Part shown: in pieces, positions 1 to 8,115 of the stretch
How the letters are laid out: each line of letters opens with the position of its first letter
Numbering within the stretch: position 1 is the first letter of the stretch
NCBI GenBank assembly: GCA_964591245.1
Contig: CAZPZZ010000089.1
Span: 1-16,546, forward strand
Origin: CAZPZZ01 sp964591245
GTDB lineage: Bacteria > Acidobacteriota > Vicinamibacteria > Vicinamibacterales > UBA8438
Direction: 5' to 3'
Length of the DNA stretch: 16,546 nt
Position numbers and translations under genes: made by a program
The notes under the pieces: model-generated
What the model was told of the DNA's origin: nothing
Database searches by the model: none
What the model saw: only the letters and a program-made list of their open reading frames with translations

Positions 1-2
1 AG

Positions 3-1547
3 TTCGACCCGATCCTGCAGAAGGACTACTACAGCATGCAGGCGTCGATCTTCGGGTATGTAGAGATCGATTACCCGCTGCTCGATTCCGCCGAGGCCCG
101 AGCGTACCAGAAGTCCAACGCGGAGATTGACGCGAAGATTGAGCCGCTCCGTGAGCAGATTGCGAGTCTCGAGGAACCACATCGTAATCGCCTCCAACTC
201 GAATTGATTCGGGAGCGGTTTCCGGAAAATGTACAACGTGCGGCCGAGAAGCCGGCCGAAGAACGTACTGCTGGCGAACAGTTGCTCGCTGCGCAAGTCC
301 TGTCGATCAATCCTCCCCGGCAGCGTGTTGTCGATGCGCTCTCTGACGAGGAGGCCGCCCGTCATATCGAGTTGATGTCGCGGGTCGAGACCCTCGACCG
401 GCAGCGCCCCCCCGAACCGGCGATGGCCGAGATCGTGACAGACGGCGATTATCGGTTTGCCCCGGACGGTCCTGGCGATGAGGTCATCGGATGTCCCGAG
501 TGCCGGATCCCTCCCGAAGAGCCGGGAACGTTCCTGTACGAAGAGGGCGGACCCGCGTACACGGCACCACCAAGTCATTTCTTGATCCGCGGCGATCCCT
601 TTAGCCTCGGATCAGAGATGTCTCCAGGGTTTCTTTCTGTCGCGACATATGGGGATCCACCGACGGCGATTCCGCGGCCAGACGGTCGGACATCAGGGCG
701 ACGTCTGGCGTTGGCCGAGTGGATTACGTCGCGGGAGAATCCGCTGACGGCACGCGTCGCGGTGAATCGCATCTGGCATCACCATTTTGGTCGCGGGATT
801 GTTCGCACGCTCGACAATCTTGGCAAGATGGGAGATTTGCCGACGCACCCCGAGTTACTCGACTGGTTGGCGGTGGAATTCATGAACCGCGGATGGAGTG
901 TGAAGGAGATGCATCGTCTCCTGATGACCTCCGAGGCCTATCAGATGGTCTCCGCCAGCGATGACCCTGTCGCGTTGGAGCAGGACCCAGAAAATCAGTA
1001 CCTGTGGCGATACCGTCCGCAGCGGCTTGAGGCCGAGGCGTTGCGTGACGCGATCATGACGGTGAGTGGGGAAATAGATCTGACCGTTGGTGGTAAGCCC
1101 ATTTTTCCGTTCGTGCCAGATGACATCTTGAAGACGTCTGAAGGTAAAGGGCATTGGGACAATCAGCCGGATGGGCCGGATGTCTGGAGGCGTAGTGTCT
1201 ACGTCTTCCGGCGGCGTTCGCTCGGGTTCCCGTTTTTCGACACATTTGATTTACCAGACCAGAACCAGACGGCCGCCGCGCGGAACGTGTCAACGGTTCC
1301 GACCCAGGCGCTGACATTGCTGAACAATGAGTTCGTACTGAACCAGGCGGGGCTGTTTGCAGGCCGGGTGCAGCGAGAGGAACCGGGTGATCTGGATCGG
1401 CAAATTGATCTTGCGTATCGCTTGGCATTGACGCGGCCTCCGACGGACGCTGAGATGAGGGTCGCCAGGTCCCTGGTGGGCGAGCAATCGCTCGTTGATC
1501 TGACGCACGTTATGCTGAATTTGAATGAGTTCCTCTATTTGAGGTAA
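3..1547 (+). CDS. PSD1/DUF1553 domain protein, 3' part (5' end outside window)
   Basis: The frame is open to the left edge, and the residues before the first internal Met (FDPILQKDYYS) match the end of a DUF1549 domain, so this is the C-terminal part of a larger protein. Numbering from the Met at position 36, residues ~25-130 are charged and helical. Residues 180-190 (HFLIRGDP) are the usual bridge between domains. Residues ~223-503 form DUF1553, with the conserved block RLALAEWITSRENPLTARV and then NRIWHHHFGRGIV, HPELLDWLA and SVKEMHRLLMTSEAY. The family is common in Planctomycetota, Verrucomicrobiota and Acidobacteriota, often after an N-terminal cytochrome c domain. Its biochemical role is not established. 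A CPEC pair at residues 153-156 is not a heme motif, since no His follows it. The gene ends 23 nt before the DUF1501 gene, its standard partner, so the two are probably one operon. Confidence 0.9.
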   Translation, partial: FDPILQKDYYSMQASIFGYVEIDYPLLDSAEARAYQKSNAEIDAKIEPLREQIASLEEPHRNRLQLELIRERFPENVQRAAEKPAEERTAGEQLLAAQVLSINPPRQRVVDALSDEEAARHIELMSRVETLDRQRPPEPAMAEIVTDGDYRFAPDGPGDEVIGCPECRIPPEEPGTFLYEEGGPAYTAPPSHFLIRGDPFSLGSEMSPGFLSVATYGDPPTAIPRPDGRTSGRRLALAEWITSRENPLTARVAVNRIWHHHFGRGIVRTLDNLGKMGDLPTHPELLDWLAVEFMNRGWSVKEMHRLLMTSEAYQMVSASDDPVALEQDPENQYLWRYRPQRLEAEALRDAIMTVSGEIDLTVGGKPIFPFVPDDILKTSEGKGHWDNQPDGPDVWRRSVYVFRRRSLGFPFFDTFDLPDQNQTAAARNVSTVPTQALTLLNNEFVLNQAGLFAGRVQREEPGDLDRQIDLAYRLALTRPPTDAEMRVARSLVGEQSLVDLTHVMLNLNEFLYLR

Positions 1548-1558
1548 CCCGGTTGGCC

Positions 1559-1565
1559 AAGGGAG
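1559..1565 (+). promoter_or_regulatory. Ribosome binding site of the DUF1501 gene
   Basis: AAGGGAG lies five bases before the ATG at 1571. It decides that start over the upstream in-frame TTG at 1553, for which no Shine-Dalgarno sequence is visible. Confidence 0.7.
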
Positions 1566-1570
1566 CAAAG

Positions 1571-3037
1571 ATGTCTGACCATCATCACCATTGCAAGAAG
1601 CGGACGTTCTGGGATCGTCGGGATTTTCTCTTCCAATCGGGTGGCGGAATCGCCGGACTGGCGCTCGCCCATAGCCTTGAAGAGCAGGGACTGTTGGCGG
1701 CCGTCCAGTCGGATTCATGTGAAGCGCCGGTTCCCGGAAACCCGTTCACGCCGAAGGCACCGCATTTTGAACCCCGTGCCAAGGCGGTAATTTCACTCTT
1801 CATGAGTGGTGGTGTCAGTCAGGTCGACACGTTCGATCCGAAGCAGGCGTTGATCGACTACGCGGGGCAGCCGATGGCGGAATCGGTGGTCGTGCGCCAG
1901 GGGCATCCCGGTCCCCTGATGCCGAGTCCGTTTGGCTTCAAGAAGCATGGTCAGAGCGGTATCGAGGTCTCTGACATATTTCCCCATATTGCGGGGAAGG
2001 TCGATGAAATCGCTTTCATCCGGTCACTATATGGTCGGTCGAATGACCATATCCAGGCGACTTACGAGATGCAGACCGGACAGATCCGGGTCGGTTTCCC
2101 GAGTGTGGGGTCCTGGGTCACCTACGGGCTCGGGTCCGAAAGTTCGAGTCTTCCGGCGTTTGTGGTCATGAACGACTATCGGGGAGGCCCTCTCGGTGGC
2201 CCAACGGACTGGAGCGCCGGTTTCATGCCGGCAGCCTACCAGGGCACCTTGTTCCGTGCCGTTGGCGATCCGATTGTCGATCTACAGCCGCCCGCGGGGA
2301 TGACCGAAGCTCAGCAGCGGGCCAGGCTCGACACCCTGGCGAAGCTCAACGAACTGGACATGGCAAAGAACCCTGGCAATTCCGAGCTCGCGGCCAGGAT
2401 TTCATCGTATGAATTGGCGTATCGCATGCAAGGCTGTGCCCCAGAGGCCGTAGATACGTCGGCGGAATCTGATGCGACGAAGAAGCTCTACGGGTTGGAC
2501 GATGCCATGACAGAGCCCTTTGGCCGACAATGTTTGATGGCCCGTCGTCTCGTGGAGCGGGGTGTGCGGTTTGTGCAGCTCTTCCACGGAGGATTGGGGC
2601 AGCAGAATACCGACACGTGGGATGCTCATAGTAACTTGAAGGAAAACCACTCACAGCATGCCAAAGAAACCGATCTGCCTATTGCGGGTCTACTGACGGA
2701 CCTGAAGTCGCGCGGAATGCTCGATGAGACATTGGTTGTGTGGCATGCCGAATTTGGGCGGATGCCGATCTCACAGCGTGGGGTGGGCCGTGATCACAAT
2801 CCTGGCGCGATGACAGGCTGGATGGCGGGAGCGGGGATCCAGGGCGGGCAAGTCATCGGCTCGAGTGACGAGTTCGGCTACAAGGCCGCGGAACAGCGTA
2901 TATCGGCGCACGATTTCCATGCGACGATGTTGCATTTGCTCGGTATGGACCACACGAATCTGACCTATCGCTATAACGGTCGAGACATGCGGCTCACTGA
3001 CGTTCACGGTGAGTTGATTCCTCAGATCGTCGCGTAG
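1571..3037 (+). CDS. DUF1501 family protein with Tat signal
   Basis: This 488-residue protein belongs to the DUF1501 family, which is related to the sulfatase/alkaline-phosphatase fold. The N-terminus has a histidine cluster (HHHHC, residues 4-8), then a twin-arginine motif RRDFLFQ (16-22) and a short hydrophobic segment GGGIAGLALA, so export by Tat is expected. Possible metal or active-site residues lie in SGGVSQVDTFDPK (79-91), the WHAEFGR block (391-397), GRDHNP (406-411) and HDFHATMLHLLGMDH (447-461). I chose the ATG at 1571 over the in-frame TTG at 1553 because AAGGGAG (1559-1565) lies five bases before it. The gene follows the PSD1 gene closely; the two families are neighbours in many genomes, but their joint substrate is unknown. 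Length is normal for the family (~430-490). Confidence 0.93.
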   Translation: MSDHHHHCKKRTFWDRRDFLFQSGGGIAGLALAHSLEEQGLLAAVQSDSCEAPVPGNPFTPKAPHFEPRAKAVISLFMSGGVSQVDTFDPKQALIDYAGQPMAESVVVRQGHPGPLMPSPFGFKKHGQSGIEVSDIFPHIAGKVDEIAFIRSLYGRSNDHIQATYEMQTGQIRVGFPSVGSWVTYGLGSESSSLPAFVVMNDYRGGPLGGPTDWSAGFMPAAYQGTLFRAVGDPIVDLQPPAGMTEAQQRARLDTLAKLNELDMAKNPGNSELAARISSYELAYRMQGCAPEAVDTSAESDATKKLYGLDDAMTEPFGRQCLMARRLVERGVRFVQLFHGGLGQQNTDTWDAHSNLKENHSQHAKETDLPIAGLLTDLKSRGMLDETLVVWHAEFGRMPISQRGVGRDHNPGAMTGWMAGAGIQGGQVIGSSDEFGYKAAEQRISAHDFHATMLHLLGMDHTNLTYRYNGRDMRLTDVHGELIPQIVA

Positions 3038-3045
3038 AGAGTTGG

Positions 3046-3091
3046 GAACCGTGTCGAGCGCGCCCTGGCATTGGGTGTGCTCGATCGGTTC
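3046..3091 (+). terminator. Probable terminator hairpin after the PSD1/DUF1501 pair
   Basis: The hairpin starts nine bases after the DUF1501 stop. GAACCG (3046-3051) pairs with CGGTTC (3086-3091). TCGAGC (3054-3059) pairs with GCTCGA (3079-3084). GCGCCC (3060-3065) pairs with GGGTGT (3073-3078), including two G-U pairs. This leaves a TG/T internal bulge and a seven-base loop. The tail TTCTTTACCTTTCC is pyrimidine-rich but not a pure T run, so it is a weaker intrinsic terminator than the one at 8116. The rest of the gap to 3263 shows no convincing promoter. Confidence 0.55.
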
Positions 3092-3263
3092 TTCTTTACC
3101 TTTCCTCACCGTTTACCCTCTCTCCCACCATTCGCCGGGTTTTCTCGTCGTTGTCTCGGCTCTGGCTCTGAATCCGCAGAACGTGGCCCTGTGTCGCCGC
3201 GGCAGTTCGCGCCCTGCGTGAGACATTGAGGTCCAGGAAAGAGTAGTCTGCGTCGGGGGAGAC

Positions 3264-4808
3264 ATGCAGATACGTGCAATTTCACTTCTCGGTTGTTTTG
3301 CTGTCATCGGTGTTGCCGGCGTAGCGACAGCCCAATCAGGTGTCGAGGTGGTGCAGGCCTATCGTGAGGGTAACGAGGCCGCAATCGTTCGTGACTTTGC
3401 GGAGATGCTCACCTATCCGAATCGCGCGAGAGATCTGACAGACGTGACGCGAGCGGCTGAATACATCAGAGATCGAATGCAAGAGGTGGGAATCACGTCG
3501 CGATTACTCGAGATGGACGATGTTCCTCCGGTCGTACTTGGCGAGGTCCGTGTGCCTGGAGCCACCCGCACACTGGGCCTCTATGCGCACTACGATGGCC
3601 AGCCCGTTGACCCGGCCAACTGGACGAACCCACCGTTCCAGCCGACGCTGTACACGGCCTCGATGGATCGAAATGGTATGCGACGGGAACTCCCTCGCGA
3701 CGGTGAGCCGGTCGATCCCGAGTGGCGTCTTTATGCCAGGTCGGCGGGTGATGACAAAGCTCCCATCCACGCGTTCTTGACGGTACTCCAGGCATTTCAG
3801 GAAGGGCGTGTGATCCCGACGTCAAACCTCGTGTTTCTCTTTGATGGTCAAGAAGAAGCCGGTTCGCGCCAGCTTGGCGACTATATGAGGAAGGCGCAAG
3901 AAGTGGTCGACGATGTTGATGTGTGGCTGTTTTGCGATGGCCCCACCCATCAGAGCGGCCGCCCATTGCTCGCGTTTGGCGCGCGGGGTGCCATGGGGAT
4001 GGAAGTTACGGTCTATGGTGCGACACGGAATCTGCATTCAGGCCACTATGGCAACTGGGCACCGGATACGGGAATGATCCTCTCGCGCTTGCTGTCTTCG
4101 ATGAAGGATGAGACCGGTCGGGTGTTGATCGATGGCTGGTATGACACGGAGGAGCCTCTGGGGCTAGAGGCCGAGACGGCGTTGCGGGCGATGCCAGACT
4201 GGGATGACCAACTGAAACGTGAACTGGGACTCGTCCGAACCGAAGGGGAGCCGGAGACCTTACCAGAGCGTCTCATGGTGCCTGCCCTCAACGTGCGCGG
4301 ATTGAACAGCGGTAATACCGGCGCATTGGCCCGTAACATCATCCCCAATACAGCGGTGGCTGCTTTGGGGATCCGTCTGGTCCAGGGGAATTCGCCAGAG
4401 CACTTGCGGCAGCTGATCATTGACCATATCAAGGGACAGGGGTTTCATGTTGTGGGGGAGGACCCCGACATGGACACGCGACTGGAGTATCCGCTGATCG
4501 CGAAGGTCACCGGAGGGCGTGGTTCGGTGGCGGCGCGGACGTCGATGTCCGACCCTTTCGTGCGGCAGGGCGTCGGCGCAGCTACCGAGACCGCTGACCG
4601 GACCGTGGCAGAGGGCGCCCTCGTCCTGTCTCCGGGCCTGGGCGGGACACTACCGCTCTCGCTCTTTACGGATGTCTGGGGGAAGCCGGCGATCGTCGTG
4701 CCGATCGCAAACCATGATAATAATCAGCATGCTCCCGATGAGAATTTGCGGCTCGCCAATTTGTGGTACGGCCTTGAGTTATTCGCCGGGATCTTGACGA
4801 TGCCCTGA
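3264..4808 (+). CDS. Secreted M20 family metallopeptidase (dipeptidase-like)
   Basis: This is a 514-residue M20 di-zinc peptidase with a Sec signal peptide ending near ATAQS (residues 21-25), so it probably acts in the periplasm on short peptides or amide substrates. The family metal-site residues are visible: H109 in YAHYDGQP, D163 in SAGDDKAP, the catalytic pair E197-E198 in DGQEEAGS, D225 in FCDGP and the C-terminal H489 in QHAPDEN. H258 in LHSGHYG, in the lid domain, is the usual substrate-binding histidine. The long lid domain and overall length match the carnosinase/CNDP-like branch (M20.005 type) better than short deacylases. GGGGGAG precedes the ATG closely. It is separated from the DUF1501 gene by a hairpin and is the first of four same-strand genes for exported proteins. 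Substrate cannot be read from the sequence. Confidence 0.93.
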   Translation: MQIRAISLLGCFAVIGVAGVATAQSGVEVVQAYREGNEAAIVRDFAEMLTYPNRARDLTDVTRAAEYIRDRMQEVGITSRLLEMDDVPPVVLGEVRVPGATRTLGLYAHYDGQPVDPANWTNPPFQPTLYTASMDRNGMRRELPRDGEPVDPEWRLYARSAGDDKAPIHAFLTVLQAFQEGRVIPTSNLVFLFDGQEEAGSRQLGDYMRKAQEVVDDVDVWLFCDGPTHQSGRPLLAFGARGAMGMEVTVYGATRNLHSGHYGNWAPDTGMILSRLLSSMKDETGRVLIDGWYDTEEPLGLEAETALRAMPDWDDQLKRELGLVRTEGEPETLPERLMVPALNVRGLNSGNTGALARNIIPNTAVAALGIRLVQGNSPEHLRQLIIDHIKGQGFHVVGEDPDMDTRLEYPLIAKVTGGRGSVAARTSMSDPFVRQGVGAATETADRTVAEGALVLSPGLGGTLPLSLFTDVWGKPAIVVPIANHDNNQHAPDENLRLANLWYGLELFAGILTMP

Positions 4809-4811
4809 CGA

Positions 4812-4834
4812 GACGTGGTAGCGGCGACCACGTC
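4812..4834 (+). other. Small inverted repeat after the M20 gene
   Basis: GACGTGGT (4812-4819) and ACCACGTC (4827-4834) form a perfect 8-bp stem around a seven-base loop, three bases after the peptidase stop. No T run follows, so I do not call it an intrinsic terminator. It could stabilise the mRNA 3' end or attenuate transcription into the PQQ gene. The remainder of the gap to 4961 shows no convincing promoter. Confidence 0.4.
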
Positions 4835-4961
4835 CGTGGAGGATTCTCCGAGATTCACGACGGTCGTCAGCTGTCGCGAGGGGTGGTGCTTGTCGGTTTA
4901 CCGGAGATTGATGCGGGCGGCGGTATGTTGCCTGCGAAAGGCGATGGGATAGGATCACGAT

Positions 4962-6698
4962 ATGACCACATCGATTTATTCGACCCTTGGCGTCGGCCGC
5001 GTGTGTGTAGCTATCGCTGCCACTCTTCTCTGCCTGCTCACGGGTAGCGTTGTCTCGGCGCAGATCGAGGACTACCGCCCCGTTACTGACGAGATGCTGC
5101 AGAATCCTGAACCCGCGGACTGGCTCAGCTGGCGGCGGACGTTGGATGGACAGGCGCACAGCCCGCTGGACCAGATCACGACCGAGAACGTCGGTGAACT
5201 GCGGTTGGCCTGGAGTTGGGCGCTGCGTCGAGGACCACAGCAGACCACGCCGCTCGTGCATGACGGAGTGCTCTACGTTGCCAATCCAGGTGAGATCGTC
5301 CAAGCGCTTGACGCGGTTACCGGTGAGCTGTTGTGGGAGTATGAGCGCGGTGCGGATGCCCCTGGCGATAGCTTTGGGGGCCCTCCTCCGGGACGCATGC
5401 ACCGAAACATTTCGATGTACGAGGAGAAGATCTTTCTCAATACCGCTGATGCGCATGTGGTGGCGATCGACGCCAGGACCGGCGAGGAAGTCTGGGACGC
5501 GGACATCGATCAGGGGGTCGGGTATCAATTTTCAAGCGGATCAATTGTCGCCGACGGCAAGGTCGTCTCTGGGCTGACAGGCTGTGGCCGCTACCGTGAG
5601 GAGAGCTGCTACATTGTGGGCCTTGATGCTCAGACCGGTGAGGAGGTCTGGCGTACGTCAACGGTAGCGTTGCCGGGACAGCGTGGCGGGGACACCTGGG
5701 GTGACCTGCCGCCAATGTTTCGGGCGGGCAGCGACTCCTGGATACCCGGTAGCTACGATCCCGTGAGCCGGACGCTCTTCCATGGGACGTCGCAGGCGAA
5801 ACCATGGGCGCGGGCAGTGCGGGGCACCGATGGTGATGCGTTGTATACCAATTCGACACTCGCTCTGGATCCCGACACGGGGGAGATGAAGTGGTATTAC
5901 CAGCATCTCCCCGGCGAGACGCTGGACATGGATGAGGTGTTCGAGCGGATCTTGGTCGACTATGACGACCGGCGGTCAGTCTTCACTATGGGGAAGATCG
6001 GCGTATTGTGGGAGATGGCCGTCGAGACTGGGCGGTTTCGGAATGCCCATGACCTCGGGTACCAGACGGTGGCCGATATTGATTCGGCGACCGGGGAGGT
6101 GACCTATCGTGACGGTACCATTCCCGTGATCGGTGAAGAGATCTACTGGTGTCCAAGTACGGCCGGTTTCAAAAGTTGGCGGGCTATGTCGTACTACCCG
6201 GATCTGGAGGCGTTCTTCATCCCCATCAATCTTAACTGTGAGACAGCGGTCTTTGGGCCGGTCGATCGCGTCGCCGGTGGCGGGGGGACGGGGCCGGTCC
6301 GTCGCACGAATCACCACCATCCTGATAGTGATGAGCAGCTCGGCGAATTCGTGGCCATGAGCATGCGTACCGGTGAGGTGCTTTGGCAGCGCCGGTTCCG
6401 GACACCAATCAACAGTGCAGCGCTGACGACGGCCGGCGGGCTGGCCATAGCGGGAGGCTGGGACCGCGAGGTATTTGTTTTCGACGCCAGAACGGGTGAC
6501 ACACTCTGGGAGACCCGTTTGCCGACGTCTATCCAGGGATTCCCCATTACGTATGCAGTGGACGGCAAACAGTATCTGGCGGTACCGACCGGTGGAGGCG
6601 GCGCCAGCTGGGGAGGCATGTTGCCGGCCGATCTCACTCCAGAAAAACAGCGTCCGGTGGGCGGGAACGGGCTCTTCGTCTTCGCCTTACCGGACTGA
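4962..6698 (+). CDS. PQQ-dependent dehydrogenase, divergent beta-propeller type
   Basis: This 578-residue secreted protein has a signal peptide (hydrophobic ~15-31, likely cleavage after VSA, 31-33) and repeated propeller W-motifs such as LDAVTGELLWEYE (116-128), IDARTGEEVW (169-178), LDAQTGEEVW (221-230), LDPDTGEMKWYY (302-313) and FDARTGDTLWE (507-517). The start LSWRRTLDGQAHSPLDQIT (55-73) is typical of quinoprotein alcohol dehydrogenases. The catalytic-Asp region reads ETLDMDEV (319-326), giving D322 with a second Asp at +2. The position that is Arg in methanol dehydrogenase appears to be Lys (K345 in GKIGVLW). The usual metal-binding GTGNP is GTSQAKP (275-281). There is no adjacent Cys-Cys; instead C208 and C216 flank GRYREES. 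No heme motif is present, so a separate cytochrome would be needed. AGGA (4951-4954) sits seven bases before the ATG. Fold and cofactor class are secure; substrate is unknown. Confidence 0.88.
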   Translation: MTTSIYSTLGVGRVCVAIAATLLCLLTGSVVSAQIEDYRPVTDEMLQNPEPADWLSWRRTLDGQAHSPLDQITTENVGELRLAWSWALRRGPQQTTPLVHDGVLYVANPGEIVQALDAVTGELLWEYERGADAPGDSFGGPPPGRMHRNISMYEEKIFLNTADAHVVAIDARTGEEVWDADIDQGVGYQFSSGSIVADGKVVSGLTGCGRYREESCYIVGLDAQTGEEVWRTSTVALPGQRGGDTWGDLPPMFRAGSDSWIPGSYDPVSRTLFHGTSQAKPWARAVRGTDGDALYTNSTLALDPDTGEMKWYYQHLPGETLDMDEVFERILVDYDDRRSVFTMGKIGVLWEMAVETGRFRNAHDLGYQTVADIDSATGEVTYRDGTIPVIGEEIYWCPSTAGFKSWRAMSYYPDLEAFFIPINLNCETAVFGPVDRVAGGGGTGPVRRTNHHHPDSDEQLGEFVAMSMRTGEVLWQRRFRTPINSAALTTAGGLAIAGGWDREVFVFDARTGDTLWETRLPTSIQGFPITYAVDGKQYLAVPTGGGGASWGGMLPADLTPEKQRPVGGNGLFVFALPD

Positions 6699-6772
6699 TC
6701 CCGGTATGAAGGTGTTACCGCGTTGTCCCCGGGGGAATCGCCCCGTGCGTGTGTGCACTCCATAAGTCCAAG

Positions 6773-6778
6773 AGGAGG
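6773..6778 (+). promoter_or_regulatory. Strong ribosome binding site of the CMD-family gene
   Basis: A perfect AGGAGG lies five bases before the ATG at 6784. It suggests higher translation than for neighbours, whose sites are partial. Confidence 0.75.
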
Positions 6779-6783
6779 TTCGA

Positions 6784-7425
6784 ATGAAGTCTCTGGCGAT
6801 TCTCATCGGAGCGGTAGTTTGCTGTGGTGGGCTCACCACTTTGGTCGGTGCTGCTCAGGAGGGCGGTACCGGACGGATGACTGTAGAGCGGGTGGCGCAA
6901 TTTACCCATCTCACCGAACCGAGGATTTCCCTGCCGGGTGATCCGCAAGGCGCGAGCCCTCTACGACAGTTATGCCCTGAGGTCTCCGAGACATGTCAAA
7001 AGTATTGGGCATACACCATCAATTTCGTCGCGAATTACACCATTCCGCTGCGAGACAAGGAATTACTCATTCTGCGGACGGCGTGGCTGTCACGAGGTGA
7101 TTACATTTGGGGGCGCCACAATGTCATGGGACAAGGTGCCGGGCTTACCGAAGAGGAGATTCTTCGCATTACGACGGGTCCGGATGCCCCAGGATGGGAC
7201 GAGTTCGAGACCGCGCTGTTACGGGCGGCCGATGAGCTACACGTGAGCCGCTTCGTATCCGATGAGACGTGGGCTGCACTCGGTGAGCGCTATTCAGAGG
7301 ACGAACTCCGGGAGGTCGTGTTGATTGTCGGTAACTATACGCAACTGGCAATGTTTCAGAACACGCTGGGAGCTCAGTTGCCGCCTGATGTTCCTGGATT
7401 ACCAGTGGGGGAGGGCGCACGGTAG
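6784..7425 (+). CDS. Exported carboxymuconolactone decarboxylase (CMD/AhpD-fold) family protein
   Basis: This is a 213-residue protein with an N-terminal Sec-type signal (hydrophobic residues 4-22, GAA near 22-24). The CMD domain covers ~75-200: LRDKELLILRTAWLSRGDY (89-107), then IWGRHNVMGQGAGLTEEEI (108-126), with the conserved His at 112, and later DELREVVLIVGNYTQLAMF (173-191). The CxxC pair of AhpD peroxidase partners is absent (SRGDY stands there), so a decarboxylase/hydrolase-like role is more likely than peroxide reduction. Cysteines at 64 and 71 in the exported linker could form a disulfide. AGGAGG (6773-6778) five bases before the ATG is the strongest ribosome binding site in the window. 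It lies 85 bases after the PQQ gene on the same strand, so cotranscription is likely. Most family members are cytoplasmic, which makes the signal peptide notable. Confidence 0.88.
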   Translation: MKSLAILIGAVVCCGGLTTLVGAAQEGGTGRMTVERVAQFTHLTEPRISLPGDPQGASPLRQLCPEVSETCQKYWAYTINFVANYTIPLRDKELLILRTAWLSRGDYIWGRHNVMGQGAGLTEEEILRITTGPDAPGWDEFETALLRAADELHVSRFVSDETWAALGERYSEDELREVVLIVGNYTQLAMFQNTLGAQLPPDVPGLPVGEGAR

Positions 7426-7536
7426 TTGGTGGTTTCCAGCCACGGGCAATGCGTGGGGATTTGCTGTTCGAACCATGAAGTCGCAAGTAGACGAGAAGGG
7501 TGTGATTGATGAGGCGTGAAGCCTGGGTATTTCACC

Positions 7537-7542
7537 TATAAT
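7537..7542 (+). promoter_or_regulatory. Candidate -10 element before the NIPSNAP gene
   Basis: A perfect TATAAT stands 78 bases before the ATG at 7621. The hexamer 17 bases upstream (GCGTGA, 7514-7519) is a poor -35; TTGATG at 7506-7511 is 25 bases away, too far. The 195-base gap is the longest inside this plus-strand gene row, which fits an internal promoter. The rest of the gap shows nothing I can name. Confidence 0.35.
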
Positions 7543-7620
7543 GCCGACCGTCTTGAGCGCAAAGAGGTACGGGTGCCGTGCTGCTGGTTTGCTGGGTCAT
7601 TTCACCAGAAAGGGAATCTC

Positions 7621-8085
7621 ATGAAACGTGTCGTTTTTGCACTAATCGTTGGTTTTGGTCTTAGTGGTATTGCTTCAGCCCAGGATGCACCTCCGCCGTG
7701 CGGTCCGTCCGGTCAGTTGCCGGGTGAACTGTCAGGCAATGTTGATGCGGACTCGCGTTGTTTCGAGATCCGGATGTACACCGCGACGCAGGAAGCTGCG
7801 GCCGATGGTTCGGGGGGAATTGATGCGTTGCATCAGCGGTTCCGTGAAAATGAAGTGGCGATTTTCGAGAAACATGGCGCGGAGATTATTGCCGTGTGGC
7901 AGCGTCTTGATAACCCCAACACCCTCGTCTGGATGTTGGCGTACCGTGACAGAGCTCATCGAGAAGAGGTGTGGGCCGGGTTCAGGGATGATCCGGAGTG
8001 GGCCGCGCTGAGGGCGAAATATGAGGTCCCGATCGAGGCTGACGTGTTCATGCTCAGTGCCAGCGACTATTCCGCTCTGAAGTAG
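7621..8085 (+). CDS. Exported NIPSNAP family protein
   Basis: This 154-residue protein starts with a clear signal peptide (MKRVVFALIVGFGLSGIASA, cleavage near residue 20 before QDA). A NIPSNAP domain (a dimeric ferredoxin-like alpha/beta fold) follows: FEIRMYTA (48-55), a linker, then LHQRFRENEVAIFEKHG (70-86) with IIAVWQRLDNPNTLVWMLAY (89-108), and finally REEVWAGFRDDPEWAALR (114-131), where the DPEW motif is typical. The function of bacterial NIPSNAP proteins is not established. I chose the ATG at 7621 rather than the in-frame upstream start at 7516 because AGGGA (7611-7615) lies five bases before it and the signal peptide begins there. It is the last gene of the plus-strand row and is followed by a strong terminator. 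C27 and C47, both before the domain, could pair as a disulfide in the periplasm. Confidence 0.9.
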   Translation: MKRVVFALIVGFGLSGIASAQDAPPPCGPSGQLPGELSGNVDADSRCFEIRMYTATQEAAADGSGGIDALHQRFRENEVAIFEKHGAEIIAVWQRLDNPNTLVWMLAYRDRAHREEVWAGFRDDPEWAALRAKYEVPIEADVFMLSASDYSALK

Positions 8086-8115
8086 TTTGCAACGTACGCT
8101 TGCCTTGGAGAGGCG

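Noticed and set aside
152..520. CPEC in the PSD1 protein considered as a heme c site
   Set aside because: The codons near 492-503 give CPEC followed by Arg, not His, so it is not a CxxCH heme motif. The cytochrome domain, if any, would lie left of the window.
1553..1570. TTG at 1553 as start of the DUF1501 protein
   Set aside because: The ATG at 1571 has AAGGGAG five bases upstream, while the TTG has no ribosome site. The extra six residues add nothing to the Tat signal.
4779..5528. 249-residue minus-strand open frame
   Set aside because: It lies opposite the end of the M20 gene and the start of the PQQ gene, both with clear family motifs. Its own translation is Arg/His/Pro-rich with no recognisable domain, as expected for a shadow in high-GC DNA.
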